A model generated the notes under the pieces. That model searched no databases, was not told the DNA's origin, and was given only the letters and a program-made list of their open reading frames with translations. This document shows positions 54,032 through 64,000 of a DNA stretch of 64,000 bases, piece after piece. Position 1 is the first letter of the stretch. The number at the start of each line of letters is the position of its first letter. Made by a program: the position numbers and the translations under genes. Source of the stretch: Phytophthora colocasiae (lineage: Eukaryota; Oomycota; Peronosporomycetes; Peronosporales; Peronosporaceae). The stretch lies in the NCBI GenBank assembly GCA_018806915.1, contig JAGKQI010000052.1:1302001-1366000 (forward strand), read 5' to 3'.

Positions 54032-55573
54032 ATGGTTGACGACGCCGCAGCTCCAGCAGCATACACGCCACTTGTGCACGAGTACTCTCGCCATGACGGC
54101 TTCTGCGTCGCCAATAGCACAACCTCCGCCAGCGACATCTCACCGCTAGATGTGTTCTCTCAGTTTCTGACCCTCGCAATGCTCGAAACGATCGTTGTGA
54201 ACACAAACGCGTATGCGAGAGCAAAACAAGCCAAAAGTTGGAAAACTATCACTTTAGATGAACTACGAACGTGGATTGGAATCGTTATTTACATGGGAAA
54301 TCACAGAGTGTCGCGTCCTCGTGAGTGCTGGTCTCTAGATCCATCGCTCCCTAAGTTTCCTTTCACATCTTACATGTCCAGAGATCGCTTTGAGCAAATT
54401 CGCTGGTTTCTTCACATTTCTGCTGTGGACACCACGTCTTCTGCGTGGTATGCAAAAGTGGAGCCACTCGTGTCTGATTTAAAACTCGCATTCGAGACTT
54501 TATTTGTTCCTGATAGCAACGTTAGTGTGGACGAAATGATGATTCGCTTCTCTGGTAGGTCGTCGCATACCGTGAGAATGAAACATAAACCTATATCGGA
54601 AGGGTATAAAGTAATGGCACTGTGTTCTAAGGGCTACTGCTACACATTTGAGCTGGTTTCCCGTGTTGTGACCGCTTCCGTTCCTAAAGTACGCGATTTG
54701 AGTGCTACGGGCTGCATTGTCGCTCATTTGTGCAGTAAATTACCGAGAAAAATGCAATTCAACGTGTTTATGGATAATTATTTCAGCTCTATTCCTTTGT
54801 TTGAACATTTACGGAGTGCTGGGATCGGTGCATGTGGCACAGCGCAATCGAATTCTGCAAGATATCCGAAAGAAATGCGATTTCGGAACGACAAAACGAA
54901 AAAACATGACTGGAACACAATTAAATCTATGGCTGTTGGAAATGTTCTTGTTATTTTTTGGATGGACAATGGTCCAGTCCAACTCTTGTCAACAATTCAT
55001 GACGTTGTGGGTAGCGAGTGGCTTATCGAGCGTGAGAGAAAGCGTCCTAGAATTACTTCTACAAATGGTGCTAGTGTGCGGAAACAATTTGGGGATTCTG
55101 TAAGAAAAACTTTTGCAATTCCACGTTGTGTTGACGATTACAATCACTTCATGGACGGTGTGGATGTGGCTGATCAGTACCGAGCGTATTACAAAACTCA
55201 ACTTATTGCTTATCGTACTTGGATGCCTATTTTCTTTTGGCTGTTGGATACTACGATCATTAACACATTTATCTATTACCAACATGCCTGTGCTAGAATT
55301 AAAAAAACAGCACTGTGTCATCGCGCCTTTAGACAAAAATTGGCGTGGCAGCTAATTTCTAAGTCGCCAAAGACGTCTGAGGACCCTGTGCAGCGTATGC
55401 ATTTGCCTATCTTTCGCCAACAACGTGTACAGTGTGCACTCTGTATTAAGAGCGGTGAACGGCGTCAGACTGCCGTGGTTTGTACCGCTTGCAGTACAGC
55501 GTTGTGCTTGTCGTCACACCGGAATTGCTTCGCCGAGTTTCACACGCGATTTGAACCAGGTCATCCCTCCTAG
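54032..55573 (+). CDS. piggyBac-like transposase
   Basis: The 513-aa frame starts at an ATG at 54032. The DDE core is recognisable: TLDELRTWIGIVIYMG, then VSVDEMMIRFSGRSSH (first Asp), FNVFMDNYFSSIPLFEHL (second Asp) and MDGVDVADQYRAYY (third Asp cluster). The C-terminus has a Cys-rich zinc finger (CALCIKSGE, CTACSTALCLSSHRNC), as in domesticated and active piggyBac proteins. A second open frame at 53865-54149 (basic, Lys/Ser-rich) overlaps the start by about 120 bp and might be the original N-terminus in another phase. piggyBac elements insert at TTAA; I found no matching terminal repeats, so the element's limits are unknown. Confidence 0.88.
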   Translation: MVDDAAAPAAYTPLVHEYSRHDGFCVANSTTSASDISPLDVFSQFLTLAMLETIVVNTNAYARAKQAKSWKTITLDELRTWIGIVIYMGNHRVSRPRECWSLDPSLPKFPFTSYMSRDRFEQIRWFLHISAVDTTSSAWYAKVEPLVSDLKLAFETLFVPDSNVSVDEMMIRFSGRSSHTVRMKHKPISEGYKVMALCSKGYCYTFELVSRVVTASVPKVRDLSATGCIVAHLCSKLPRKMQFNVFMDNYFSSIPLFEHLRSAGIGACGTAQSNSARYPKEMRFRNDKTKKHDWNTIKSMAVGNVLVIFWMDNGPVQLLSTIHDVVGSEWLIERERKRPRITSTNGASVRKQFGDSVRKTFAIPRCVDDYNHFMDGVDVADQYRAYYKTQLIAYRTWMPIFFWLLDTTIINTFIYYQHACARIKKTALCHRAFRQKLAWQLISKSPKTSEDPVQRMHLPIFRQQRVQCALCIKSGERRQTAVVCTACSTALCLSSHRNCFAEFHTRFEPGHPS

Positions 55574-55773
55574 TGCTGTCGATTCTATACCCAGCTGCAT
55601 AAAGTAGACAAATTTAATATAAGATTTTGTATGCCAATAATATGTACTATCCTACCGGGCACGAAGAGATACTTCACAAGTACACTGTGTGTGCGCTCAT
55701 TGAATGCATGCCACTCAGTTTCAGATCCTCCCCCTTTCCAGTTATCGACCCTCTCGGCTAAAAGGAAGAAAAC

Positions 55774-56283
55774 ATGCGTTTAGTGTTCCTCCTGGTGGCG
55801 ATCGCGACGTTCCTAGTTGCCAGCGAGGCTTTTTGGATGACAGGGGACTCAAACCAGATCTCTACCGCCGGCTCGCCTGACAGTCCAAGGCAGAGGCTCC
55901 TGAGAGCTCAATACGCGGAAGTCGAAGTTGGTGTGACCGAAAAAGAGATGAAGAAAATGATGAAAATGATGATGGACAAGGTGACCAAGGAGGACTTCGC
56001 GAAGAAGCTCAAAATTACTGATCAGATGGACAACATCGTTAATAAGCGTGCCCCAGGTATGCATGAGTTCATGCAAACGAAGGAGTACAAGAAGTACGCG
56101 AACTACATGAACTTTTTGAACGACATGGCGAAGACGAGTGAATATGGCGCCTTGGTTCGGGAGATTAATGAGAAAAGCCTAAAACAGGTCGCACTCAAGA
56201 CTTATAGAAAAACTACCTCAACTTCACAAGGTAGGTGGCAAAATATCTTGACGAAACTGAAAGGTAAAAAAATTGGAAAGTAG
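55774..56283 (+). CDS. Secreted RxLR effector candidate without EER
   Basis: The 169-aa single-exon protein begins with a signal peptide (about residues 1-19, hydrophobic core, SEA before the likely cut). RLLR lies at residues 41-44, the expected distance from the cut. There is no clear acidic EER segment; a Met/Lys-rich stretch (KMMKMMMDKV) follows instead. The C-terminal domain is helical with YKKYANYMNFLNDMAK as its most distinctive part. Its host target is unknown. Two shards of a related gene lie 2.5-3.2 kb upstream, on the far side of the piggyBac transposase, so the family has duplicated and decayed locally. Confidence 0.88.
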   Translation: MRLVFLLVAIATFLVASEAFWMTGDSNQISTAGSPDSPRQRLLRAQYAEVEVGVTEKEMKKMMKMMMDKVTKEDFAKKLKITDQMDNIVNKRAPGMHEFMQTKEYKKYANYMNFLNDMAKTSEYGALVREINEKSLKQVALKTYRKTTSTSQGRWQNILTKLKGKKIGK

Positions 56284-57069
56284 CTCCAAAACTAGTCCAC
56301 CTTTTGCGATTCGTGAGGAACTAGGAATTGTATCGTCGTTGGAGTTTCGGGCATCCAGGTAGGTACTGTAGGTAGAAGGATAAATACGACAATTTGTATG
56401 AACAACTACTCACACGTGTCTCTACAAGTCAAGAGCGCGCACATCGCGCAATGACACTGGAAAATGCAAGTTGCATATTATTGATTCCAGTTCCCTTCTG
56501 AGTGGAGGCAGCACGTATACCGCAAAACCACCAGGTATTTAAGCTTAAACTGTGCCAGTCCTCTCTTGAACGCAATAGCTGGCAGGCGACAATTATGATG
56601 TCGCCCACCAGCAACACCTGCTGCTAGACCATCACGAATCACTGAAATGTAAAAAAAAACGTCGAGAAGCTTGCTCGATAGAGAGAAGGTAGTCTGTTTA
56701 ACATTAAGCGTTATTAGCTACCACCCGACAGGCAACACTACAGAAGTACTCCCTGTATGTACTGTAGTGACATAGTGTTGGCATCAAAACAAGCTTTAGG
56801 AATGCTTCAAGTACCTCATATCGGGGTAGTCGAAACATTTTGAATTTGAAAAACTTGTTTACAGCAACGTAACACGAAATCAAGTTTCAATCCTACTTGT
56901 ACGTGCTCGCTCTGTGTAATTCCCCTCTCCATTCCGTTGGTGTGTTCGTCTGGAATCTGGTTACCTCTCGAACAGATCGATCTCTCCAATTGGGTACCGT
57001 CGTGCAACATCAATCCTTCATGCAGTCCACCGTGGCAAGATTTCTGTCGGCCTACGTCGACCACAGCGC
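56284..57069. other. Spacer before the hAT element
   Basis: No supported gene; mostly AT-rich with scattered short frames. Confidence 0.5.
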
Positions 57070-57381
57070 CTCGACAGTAGAGCTGTCGACGTCGATGGGC
57101 CAGGACGTCTTTTCGAACACTCACAGACGACGTCTGGTCGGTGTCACGCGACGTCGAGTCGACATCCCGTCGACATCCCTTCCATAGTGATCGCTGATTG
57201 GTTCATGTTGTGCTTGGTGAGCCAATCACCTCAAAGCCTCTCATTACCTCGTTGAATTTGCGTCATGACCCTCACGAACGATCCTCCCTAGCAGGAACCC
57301 TGTTGGAGCCGTGAACTCAGCAGTGATCTCGTGCAAGTGTCGGCACATAGCAGGCTCTTTTGTAGGCAGCGATCTCTCACA

Positions 57382-60162
57382 ATGGACAGCGATTTCGATG
57401 GCGAGACCAGTAGAAGCCTCTTCGCTACTCCTAAGTCAAGGGGAACTTCAAATTCATGTTTAACACAGTCAAGGTCGCGGTCTACACAGAAGAAGCGAGC
57501 ACCAGCTTCCCCTGGGTCAAACTTAGCTTCTCCTCCCATGCACGTGACGATTCGTGGACAGAGATCCGACGAGATGCACGAATACTATGAGGACGGCAGA
57601 CACTTTTCAACTCCTCAGCCAAAAGGAAGATCTGCTTCGAAGGCACCTTCGACGCAGCGAAAACAATCATCCCAGAAGAAGCGCAAATCAACTCCCAAAC
57701 AGCCAAGATCAACCCCCCAGAGATCACGAAACAGGATCAGGATCCCTTCTCCGGTTGAATCCAGGTCTCACCGAGTGGAGTTATCGCAACCAACAACGGG
57801 ATTTCAGACGTACGACACTACCAGCCTTCGGCATTGCCCTGCAGGGAGAGCATTTGCCGTACCGAAAAGATCACAGCGAGTAAAAGCAAACTGGCAGTTT
57901 ATTGTGTGTATTGCTCACGATGAGCACGCCAATGTCCCGAGAGATCAACTCACGCGTGACCATGCTAGGTGCTTCTACTGCCTAAGCTGCGAGATTGAGC
58001 TGCCAATTCGAAAGGGAAAGAGCATTGTCGCTCCACACATGAAAAACGTCCACCCCGACGAATTGCTTGCTTTCCAAGAAAAAGAACGGCTTCAAAAGGA
58101 AAAGGATGCTTCGCGTCAACTGACCAACGTTTTCATGGAGTCCGGTGCGTCTGAGCTGACCGTGTTTAACGCAATTGTATCGCAGTGGGTTGGTACTTCT
58201 CTACGACCTATGAGTATTGTCGAGGATCAAGGGCTGATAGAAGTCATACGGTTTGCGAATAATGCAAAGACGCAGCTATCGATTCCTTCACGCCAAACAG
58301 TTGCTGAAGGCGTCCATGCCAAGGCCAGTCAGTATCGTTTGTCGCTTCGCCTCCGTCTTGCAGATGACGATGAATGCTATTTTTTTCTCTTTCCTCGGAC
58401 ATTTGGACCTCCCTAAAACGCGAGAGCTTCATCAGCCTCACGCTTCACTACGTGGACTCAACCTTTGATTTTCATTCGTGGACGCTTGAAGTGACTGAAA
58501 TTCCTGGCAAACATGACGGTGATGCTATTGCTGACGTTCTCGTTCGATGTTTCTCGTGGTGGCGCCTTGACCCGAAGCGATGTGTGATTTTCCTGCGAGA
58601 TGGAGCAACGAATATGATCAAGGCTTGCACTACACTAGGTCTGCGGCACATGTCCTGCTCAGCGCACTCACTACATCTAGTTGTTGGGGGCGCGCTTTTG
58701 ATAAAAAGTAATGAACGAACCACTATCACTAGAGATGGAATCGGCTCCACTGGCTGTCAGCGTGGAAATCAAACTGTGGACGTTGAAACTGTGCCTGCTT
58801 TTGTTGACTCAAGTATCAGTATGGCTCCAGGTGTAATTTTGCAGCGATCGTGGTGGATTGATGATCAATTGGAGGAGCTGGAAGGAGCTGATGACACCCA
58901 AAATGTTGACTCTCAAAGTGAACCATTCGAGTGGATTAATGACGCTGATATAGATGATCTTTGCGATTCTGTGGCAACATTTGTCAGTATGGTTGAGGCA
59001 TCTTCCTACACCGAGATTAGTTCCGATGACATGGAGGCTGTACGCAAAATTGTGCTCCAGTTTCGAAAGCTGCCAACGTACTTTCATCACTCCCAAAAAG
59101 GATCGAATCGGCTGGAAAAGCTACAGGCCGATAAAAAGACCCCTCTCGACGTCATGAACGACTGCCCGACTAGATGGAATAGCACGTTTACGATGCTTCA
59201 GCGGTTCGTTGATTTAAAGGGAGCGCTGGAGAAGTTTTTTACGTATCTAGAAACCCCCGCTGGCAAGAAGGAGTTTGATGATCGATCTGTAAAAAAATTA
59301 AAGCTGCCTACGCCAGAGGAGTGGCTCACGATTCGATGCCTTGTTGTTCTTCTTGCTCCGTTCAGCGTTGCCTCTGACCAGCTCGGCGCTGAGTCATATC
59401 CTACGTTAGTTTCGCTGTACTTTGTCATTTCTTCCCTGAAGGCAGTTCTCCGGAATGAAGGAATGTTTTGCGAAGTCATTACGACAACGATGGAGACTGA
59501 ATCTTACGCTTGCCAAGTGCATATGAAGATGCAATCAGTGCGAAAAAGCTTCCTTACATTGATGGAACAACGTTTTGACTCTGCAACGGAGGAAGAAATT
59601 CTCTGGATATCACTACTAGACCCGTATACGACGAATTCAGGTCTTTACACTATGCATCAACGAGACCAAGCAAAGGAACGTCTGCTGGAGGAGATGCTGG
59701 GTGTAAAGCGTGCATCCGTTGAGACCACGTATCAACCCCTACGGCCAGCATTTCATAGTCCCGAAAAGGCCATCAGCGATCCTAAAGAGAAGGCACGTCG
59801 AGAAATGCAAGAATTGGTTTACACACCCAGGGTAAATGGTGAGGCGCAGGTTACGAGCGACGAAGTCTTAAAACTTTCGTGCCGGCAGGGTGGAAAGGTA
59901 TATCCACAGTTCTTGTGAGGCAAGCCTGGGCAACACCGATCAAAGTCCATTATCACCACTTTCCTGGTGGAAAACGCATCACTTCAACTTCCCTGTCATT
60001 GCCACACTTGCGCGAAAATGGCTGGGTTGTGTGGCGTCATCGGTGCCGTCAGAGCGAGCTTTCTCCACCGCCGGCAACACGATTACTAAGCGACGAAGCG
60101 CTCTTAAAGCTGACACCGTCCGCGACATAATTTTCATGGCCCAAAACGTGACGGCGGCTTGA
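57382..60162 (+). pseudogene. hAT transposase with two frameshifts
   Basis: The frame from the ATG at 57382 has a Ser/Arg-rich basic N-terminus, then a BED-like finger (CFYCLSCEIEL with downstream HMKNVH). It breaks within a run of six T at 58381-58386; one more T would keep the frame, which continues with SSDIWTS (first catalytic Asp), FLRDGATNMI (second Asp), CSAHSLHLVV and CPTRWNSTFTML. A second shift near 59888 leads to SPLSWWKTH, FPVIATLARKWL and the C-terminal signature SVPSERAFSTAGN with the catalytic Glu, ending at 60162. All catalytic residues are present, so only the two shifts stand between this and a full protein; they may be real mutations or assembly errors. Confidence 0.87.
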
Positions 60163-60635
60163 ACCTGTTTCCTGAGTGCAGATAATTTCAGTACACATTC
60201 AATTGAGAAGCATCAACTATATATGATGCCATTAATGACAAAACCTTTCTTCGTGCCTGTTATACAAGTTTCACTTCATGGGGATGTAACATCTTGGCTT
60301 AATGGCACTACAGTGAGTGATGCGCAGCATATTTTTCTTCCCGATCACTTCAGGTCAATGTCTTGCTTACTGTGGTGAAAATCAGCAGCAAAGCTGAGTT
60401 CTAGACTCTTCGCGTACGTTTTGCCGTTGTGATCTCCAGCTTTAGCCGCCTGACTGGAAGCTGTTCATCACCCAGCTCACCTTCATTGGTACTTCCCTGC
60501 TACCCACCGACCGACCGATTCGACCAAGATTTCCCTTCATCAAGCAGGAACTTCTCACGTTCACGGAGTTTTTCACCAGACCGGAATCAAAACACGACGT
60601 TGACTACCGATCGGTGAGCACCCACCCAACCGTGC

Positions 60636-61143
60636 ATGTTGCTCGTAGTTCCCCCGCCAACAAGGAGAATAAGGAACGACTTCGACGTTCGACGCCGCCA
60701 ACGCGGCTACGAGAAGAGATACCGCGGTCGCAAGAGAGTGAGTATCCTTATCATCGGAGCCAACTTGTTCGTGAAGCGACCAACCGACTGTCTTCCTTTG
60801 TGTATTTCCATAGAGATATTTGAAACCACAGCGTGATACGAGGCTTGCACTGGAGCTGAAGCTGGACGTCACCCATCAAAAGGACTGCAAGCCCTACATC
60901 CGTGTCGAACAAGACGGTAACGAGTCATTGCGCTACAAGTTGCTTCTCCTCAAACTGGAGGAGCGAGCGCTCCGGCACGACAACGTTTTCATGGAGACAC
61001 TTGGGAGAAGCGAGTATACGGACAAGGACGAGCTGCGTACCATCAGCGAGTGGCGGCATAGTGCAGACAAAGTCATCGGTTTAGCTCCAAACTCACTAGA
61101 CGGTCGTGTACTCAAACTTCTACTATTCCGAGTATGTCTTTAA
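60636..61143 (+). CDS. Small spliced gene inside the hAT element, unknown function
   Basis: Exons 60636-60737 and 60814-61143 join in phase across a 76-nt intron (GTGAGT donor, CCATAG acceptor), giving 143 aa. Exon 1 is very basic (RRRQRGYEKRYRGRKR). Exon 2 is charged and helical (LALELKLDVTHQKDCKPYIR, LRYKLLLLKLEERALRHDNV). No known domain is recognised. It lies downstream of the transposase within the terminal repeats, so it could be an accessory transposition gene or a captured host piece. Alternative frames overlap exon 1, so the start is uncertain. Confidence 0.5.
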
Positions 61144-61264
61144 ATCAAAATAGTGACAGACCGATGGATGTCGTCGGGATGTCAGGTCGACGTCGCTCGA
61201 CGACTGTGGGACGTCCGGACGTCATCTGAGTCGACACCACGACGTCGACAGCTCTACTCGACAG

Positions 61265-62031
61265 CAACGAAAGCGTCAGCGATTTGCACGTTCATACCAC
61301 ACCTTGAACAAACCAAACCGAGGAAAGCGCTGAAATTTGGTTTGAACGTTACTTCCCCGTTGTTCTGAACCAAAACAAGTAGGTTTCGTGGTTTGGCTAT
61401 GAAACCCATCCTGACTTCAAACCTGAACGGAGGTTTGGAGTTTCAGGTTTGGAGTTACGGCTTTAAGTTGTAACAACGAGAGCACCTATTGGCTACTGTT
61501 CTTATCGAAGATATGAAACGCGAAACGACTCAAAGATCTTTCCAGAGCACTCGGCTCTGATCTCAGCTCACACTACATTTTGCAGTGCCCCCCCCAACTC
61601 AAGCCCCTACAACAGTTTCGCTACTATCGCGTTGTAGGCCCAACATCTTCTGTATCAACCTCAAAACAACAATTCAGCGTCTACTCCGCCTTCACCGTTC
61701 ACAAGAACGGAGGTCAACGCTCTGAGAAGAAGATGCTGACATCGGTCCTGTGGGTAGTACCCAGCAACCAGGTCATCCAGTACAGACAGTAGGTCAGGGG
61801 CCACTCCCACAGCACTCGTGGAGACGGCAATGTCTGGCATGAACCAGCATACACCTGCGCCCGACCTTCCACCATCTGTCCATGGCAGCATTGTTGCTAG
61901 TTCAAGTTCGTCAGCATCTGTGCCGATGCACGTTACCCAAAGCAATACGAAACTATGTGCCCGCCAGAGAGGTTTAAGGTACTACCAAGACGCCGTGGTG
62001 AACGATCAATAATTCTAGACTGGGGTACGCG
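61265..62031. other. Spacer with repeated GGTTTGGAGTT phrases
   Basis: Around 61310-61470 the phrase AGGTTTGG and its complement recur. A CAGTGCCCCCCCC sequence at 61583 resembles a hAT end and may start the next element. No gene is supported. Confidence 0.4.
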
Positions 62032-64000
62032 TTACTTCCACGCTTGAAGGCAAGGAATACATTTGCTGGATATGCCAAGGAAGCCTCGAATGTCGTCGTG
62101 ATAACAAGATAATTCAACTGTTTGGTAATACGTCTAAAGCTACCAAGCATCTTAACGACAAGCACATGTTGACAGCCAGTAAAATCACAGCCGAGAACAC
62201 CAGGAAACGTAACCGAGCTAAGGAGCTAGAACGCATACGATGTGCTATTGCTGATGGAGCTGATAGCAGAAGAATGACATTGCTGCTCGAGACGCTGCGT
62301 GTGGTGAACAACAATCTCCCGTTTCGGTTCGGAGAATACGAAGAATCGGAATTGCTCGCAGAACTTGGTGGTTGCAGACGAGTTCCGAGCGACTCTCAAT
62401 AACGACACAGTAACGCGAGCTATTGCTGAGCTTTATTCAAGCACACGACAGGCTATTCAATCCCATCTACAATGCAGCAGAGATTAACAACGTGGCGTCA
62501 TTCTCAATGGTGTGTGATTTTTGGTCTTCCAAGACACAGAGGGCGACCAAATATCTTGGTCTGAGGGTGTATTTTGTCGACAACAACTGGGAATTCCAGT
62601 CGATCCTTCTTGGTACTCGCCACTATGAACCGATGTATGGGGAAAGAAGCGCCGGAAGCCGTGAATCATTTAAGCGCTGGATTACAGAGCTACTAAAAGA
62701 TTTTGGGCTATCCACGAAAGATTTTTACGGCTCCACTAGTGACGCTGGCCCTGATGTTAAGTGGATGATGACGAAGGGAATCGGTCTCCAATGGGAATGG
62801 TGCATACCACCTTACGAACGCTGCTACAAAAACGCGTTTGGTATCACCTCAGCGAAAGACCTCTAAGAACTTACCAGCCACCGAATTGGTTACTCGCATC
62901 AAAAGTACAACATACGCCGTTCGCTCCAACGCCTCAATGGGGAGTCTCTTCTCAGAACTTTGTGAGATGGCAAACGCTGGTGCTACAACCCAATTAATCG
63001 AACACAAAGAGCACCGATTCATGAGCTTCGCTAAAGTTGTCCGGCGATTGCTCGAAAAATGGGACCAACTCGAAGATTGGTTCCAGGAACGTATTGACAA
63101 AGCTATTCGGGAGCGAAAATCAACACCAGAGCCACTTCCAATTGCTGACGACAAGTTGAGCCTGCTTCAGCTGTATGGGCTTCTGAACCCTATCATGGCA
63201 TTAAATGTCAAGAGTCAAAAGGAGGACACAAACCAAGTTGATGTCCTTTTGTCGATCTTTCGACTGCGCAAAACTATTCTGGATGAAACTCAACCTCTAA
63301 AAGACAAAATGCGAGCCTCAAGAGAAGCCCCACTCTTTTACCAAGTCCGAGACCTCACAAGACTCGTGAAATCGACGCGAGCACTACTTGCTAAGTTGTT
63401 CCATAAATATTTCTTCGCTCGCTACACGGATAGCGCGCGGATTCGCGAGTCGTCTTTCACCCCGGAAGTTCAGATGCTACTGCACCCATCCCTAAAAAAT
63501 CAAGACGTCAACTTAGCGAAGATCGTCCGCCTTTGCAACGAACAGTTGACCCGGAGCAGCCCCACCGAATGGATGAAGGCGCTGTTAATCGAACTGTTGC
63601 TAGTGTGAAGGATGCCGTACTGAGGCGGTTGCGAGCGTTAATGTTGACCATATCGACAAGTAGCTCTCAAACTTCAGCTCCAGCAGAAGTGTGCGGGTAC
63701 GCCCTCTAATTGCGAGATACCGCAGCAGCTTGCCGTCCGGTTTCGAGTCTCTATCATCATTTATCGAGTTCCCTTCCTTCCAGCCTGCTCAAGTATTTTC
63801 CTGAGGAACTTATGGAATTTGCTGAAGAAGAGGCCGAACACGTGGAGCAAAGCGTAACGTTCACGAAGCACGCATTGATGAAGAGCTCGAAAGGTGGTTC
63901 TCCGATCCCAGTAGGCTGCTTACGACGACGGCCAAAACCGAATCAATTTGCACTTTTGGAAGCGCCAACATGATGAAAACAACTATCGACTATTACCTAT
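62032..64000 (+). pseudogene. Decayed hAT transposase running off the right edge
   Basis: A BED-like finger (YICWICQGSLECRR with downstream HLNDKH, about 62055-62163) starts the series. Frame changes near 62360, 62470 and 62850 separate it from a core with FSMVCDFWSSKTQRATKYLG and TSDAGPDVKWMM, then a long helical part (LVTRIKSTTYAVRSNASMG, LFYQVRDLTRLVKSTRALL). After a stop at 63606 a further helical frame (FPEELMEFAEEEAEHVEQS) continues towards the edge. Several stops and shifts make it non-functional. It is a different hAT lineage from the 57078-61256 element. Confidence 0.75.

Larger units (their letters stand above)
57078..61256 (+). mobile_element. hAT transposon with both ends and an 8-bp target duplication, 4179 bp
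   Basis: The ends share TAGAGCTGTCGACGTCG as a perfect 17-bp terminal inverted repeat. CTCGACAG lies directly outside both ends (57070-57077 and 61257-61264). The first and last 110 bp are full of GTCGAC, GACGTC and GACATCC motifs, probable transposase-binding subterminal repeats. Inside are a transposase gene and a second small spliced gene. Confidence 0.93.

Noticed and set aside
53440..55620. piggyBac ends at TTAA sites
   Set aside because: Nearby TTAA sites do not carry matching inverted repeats on the two sides.

Overview
The window reads as nuclear DNA of an oomycete, most likely Phytophthora or a close downy-mildew relative. The evidence is two secreted RxLR-type effector genes, short GT-AG introns (about 50-110 nt), compact housekeeping genes with tiny intergenic gaps, and accessory DNA packed with Helitron, hAT, Mutator, piggyBac and Copia elements. 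It is eukaryotic: no operons, Shine-Dalgarno sites or CRISPR are seen. Splice sites below are my own predictions from reading-frame continuity and GT/AG signals; no database was searched.

Bases 1-16443 are a gene-dense core. In order: a WD40-like nuclear-type protein running off the left edge (-), eIF2B delta (+, three exons), long-form tRNase Z (-, two exons), a P4-ATPase lipid flippase (-, four exons, last exon beyond an intronic stop), an EF-hand protein (+, two exons) and a large acidic hypothetical protein (-).

Bases 16686-29938 are accessory: a 972-bp hAT deletion derivative, an RxLR-EER effector (-), a hAT remnant, and a degraded Helitron (-). An 815-bp direct repeat brackets the hAT remnant, the Helitron and a three-exon gene of unknown function.

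Bases 29939-41383 mix host genes and insertions. An ankyrin-repeat gene is split by a very young, intact 5.08-kb Copia retrotransposon with 525-bp LTRs and a 5-bp target duplication. Next comes an inverted duplication of a three-exon gene whose two copies flank a FAM185A-like gene (-) and eIF3i (+).

Bases 41384-64000 are mostly mobile DNA: a SINE-like Pol III unit, a minisatellite, a Mutator element carrying a transposase joined to a Ulp1-type protease region, a second Mutator transposase, and a START-domain gene. These are followed by a small inverted-repeat element beside shards of an RxLR effector gene, a piggyBac transposase, the intact RxLR effector related to those shards, a hAT element with both ends and an 8-bp target duplication that also carries a second small spliced gene, and a decayed hAT copy running off the right edge. 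Effector genes, their broken relatives and transposons interleave, as expected of the fast-evolving compartment of such genomes.
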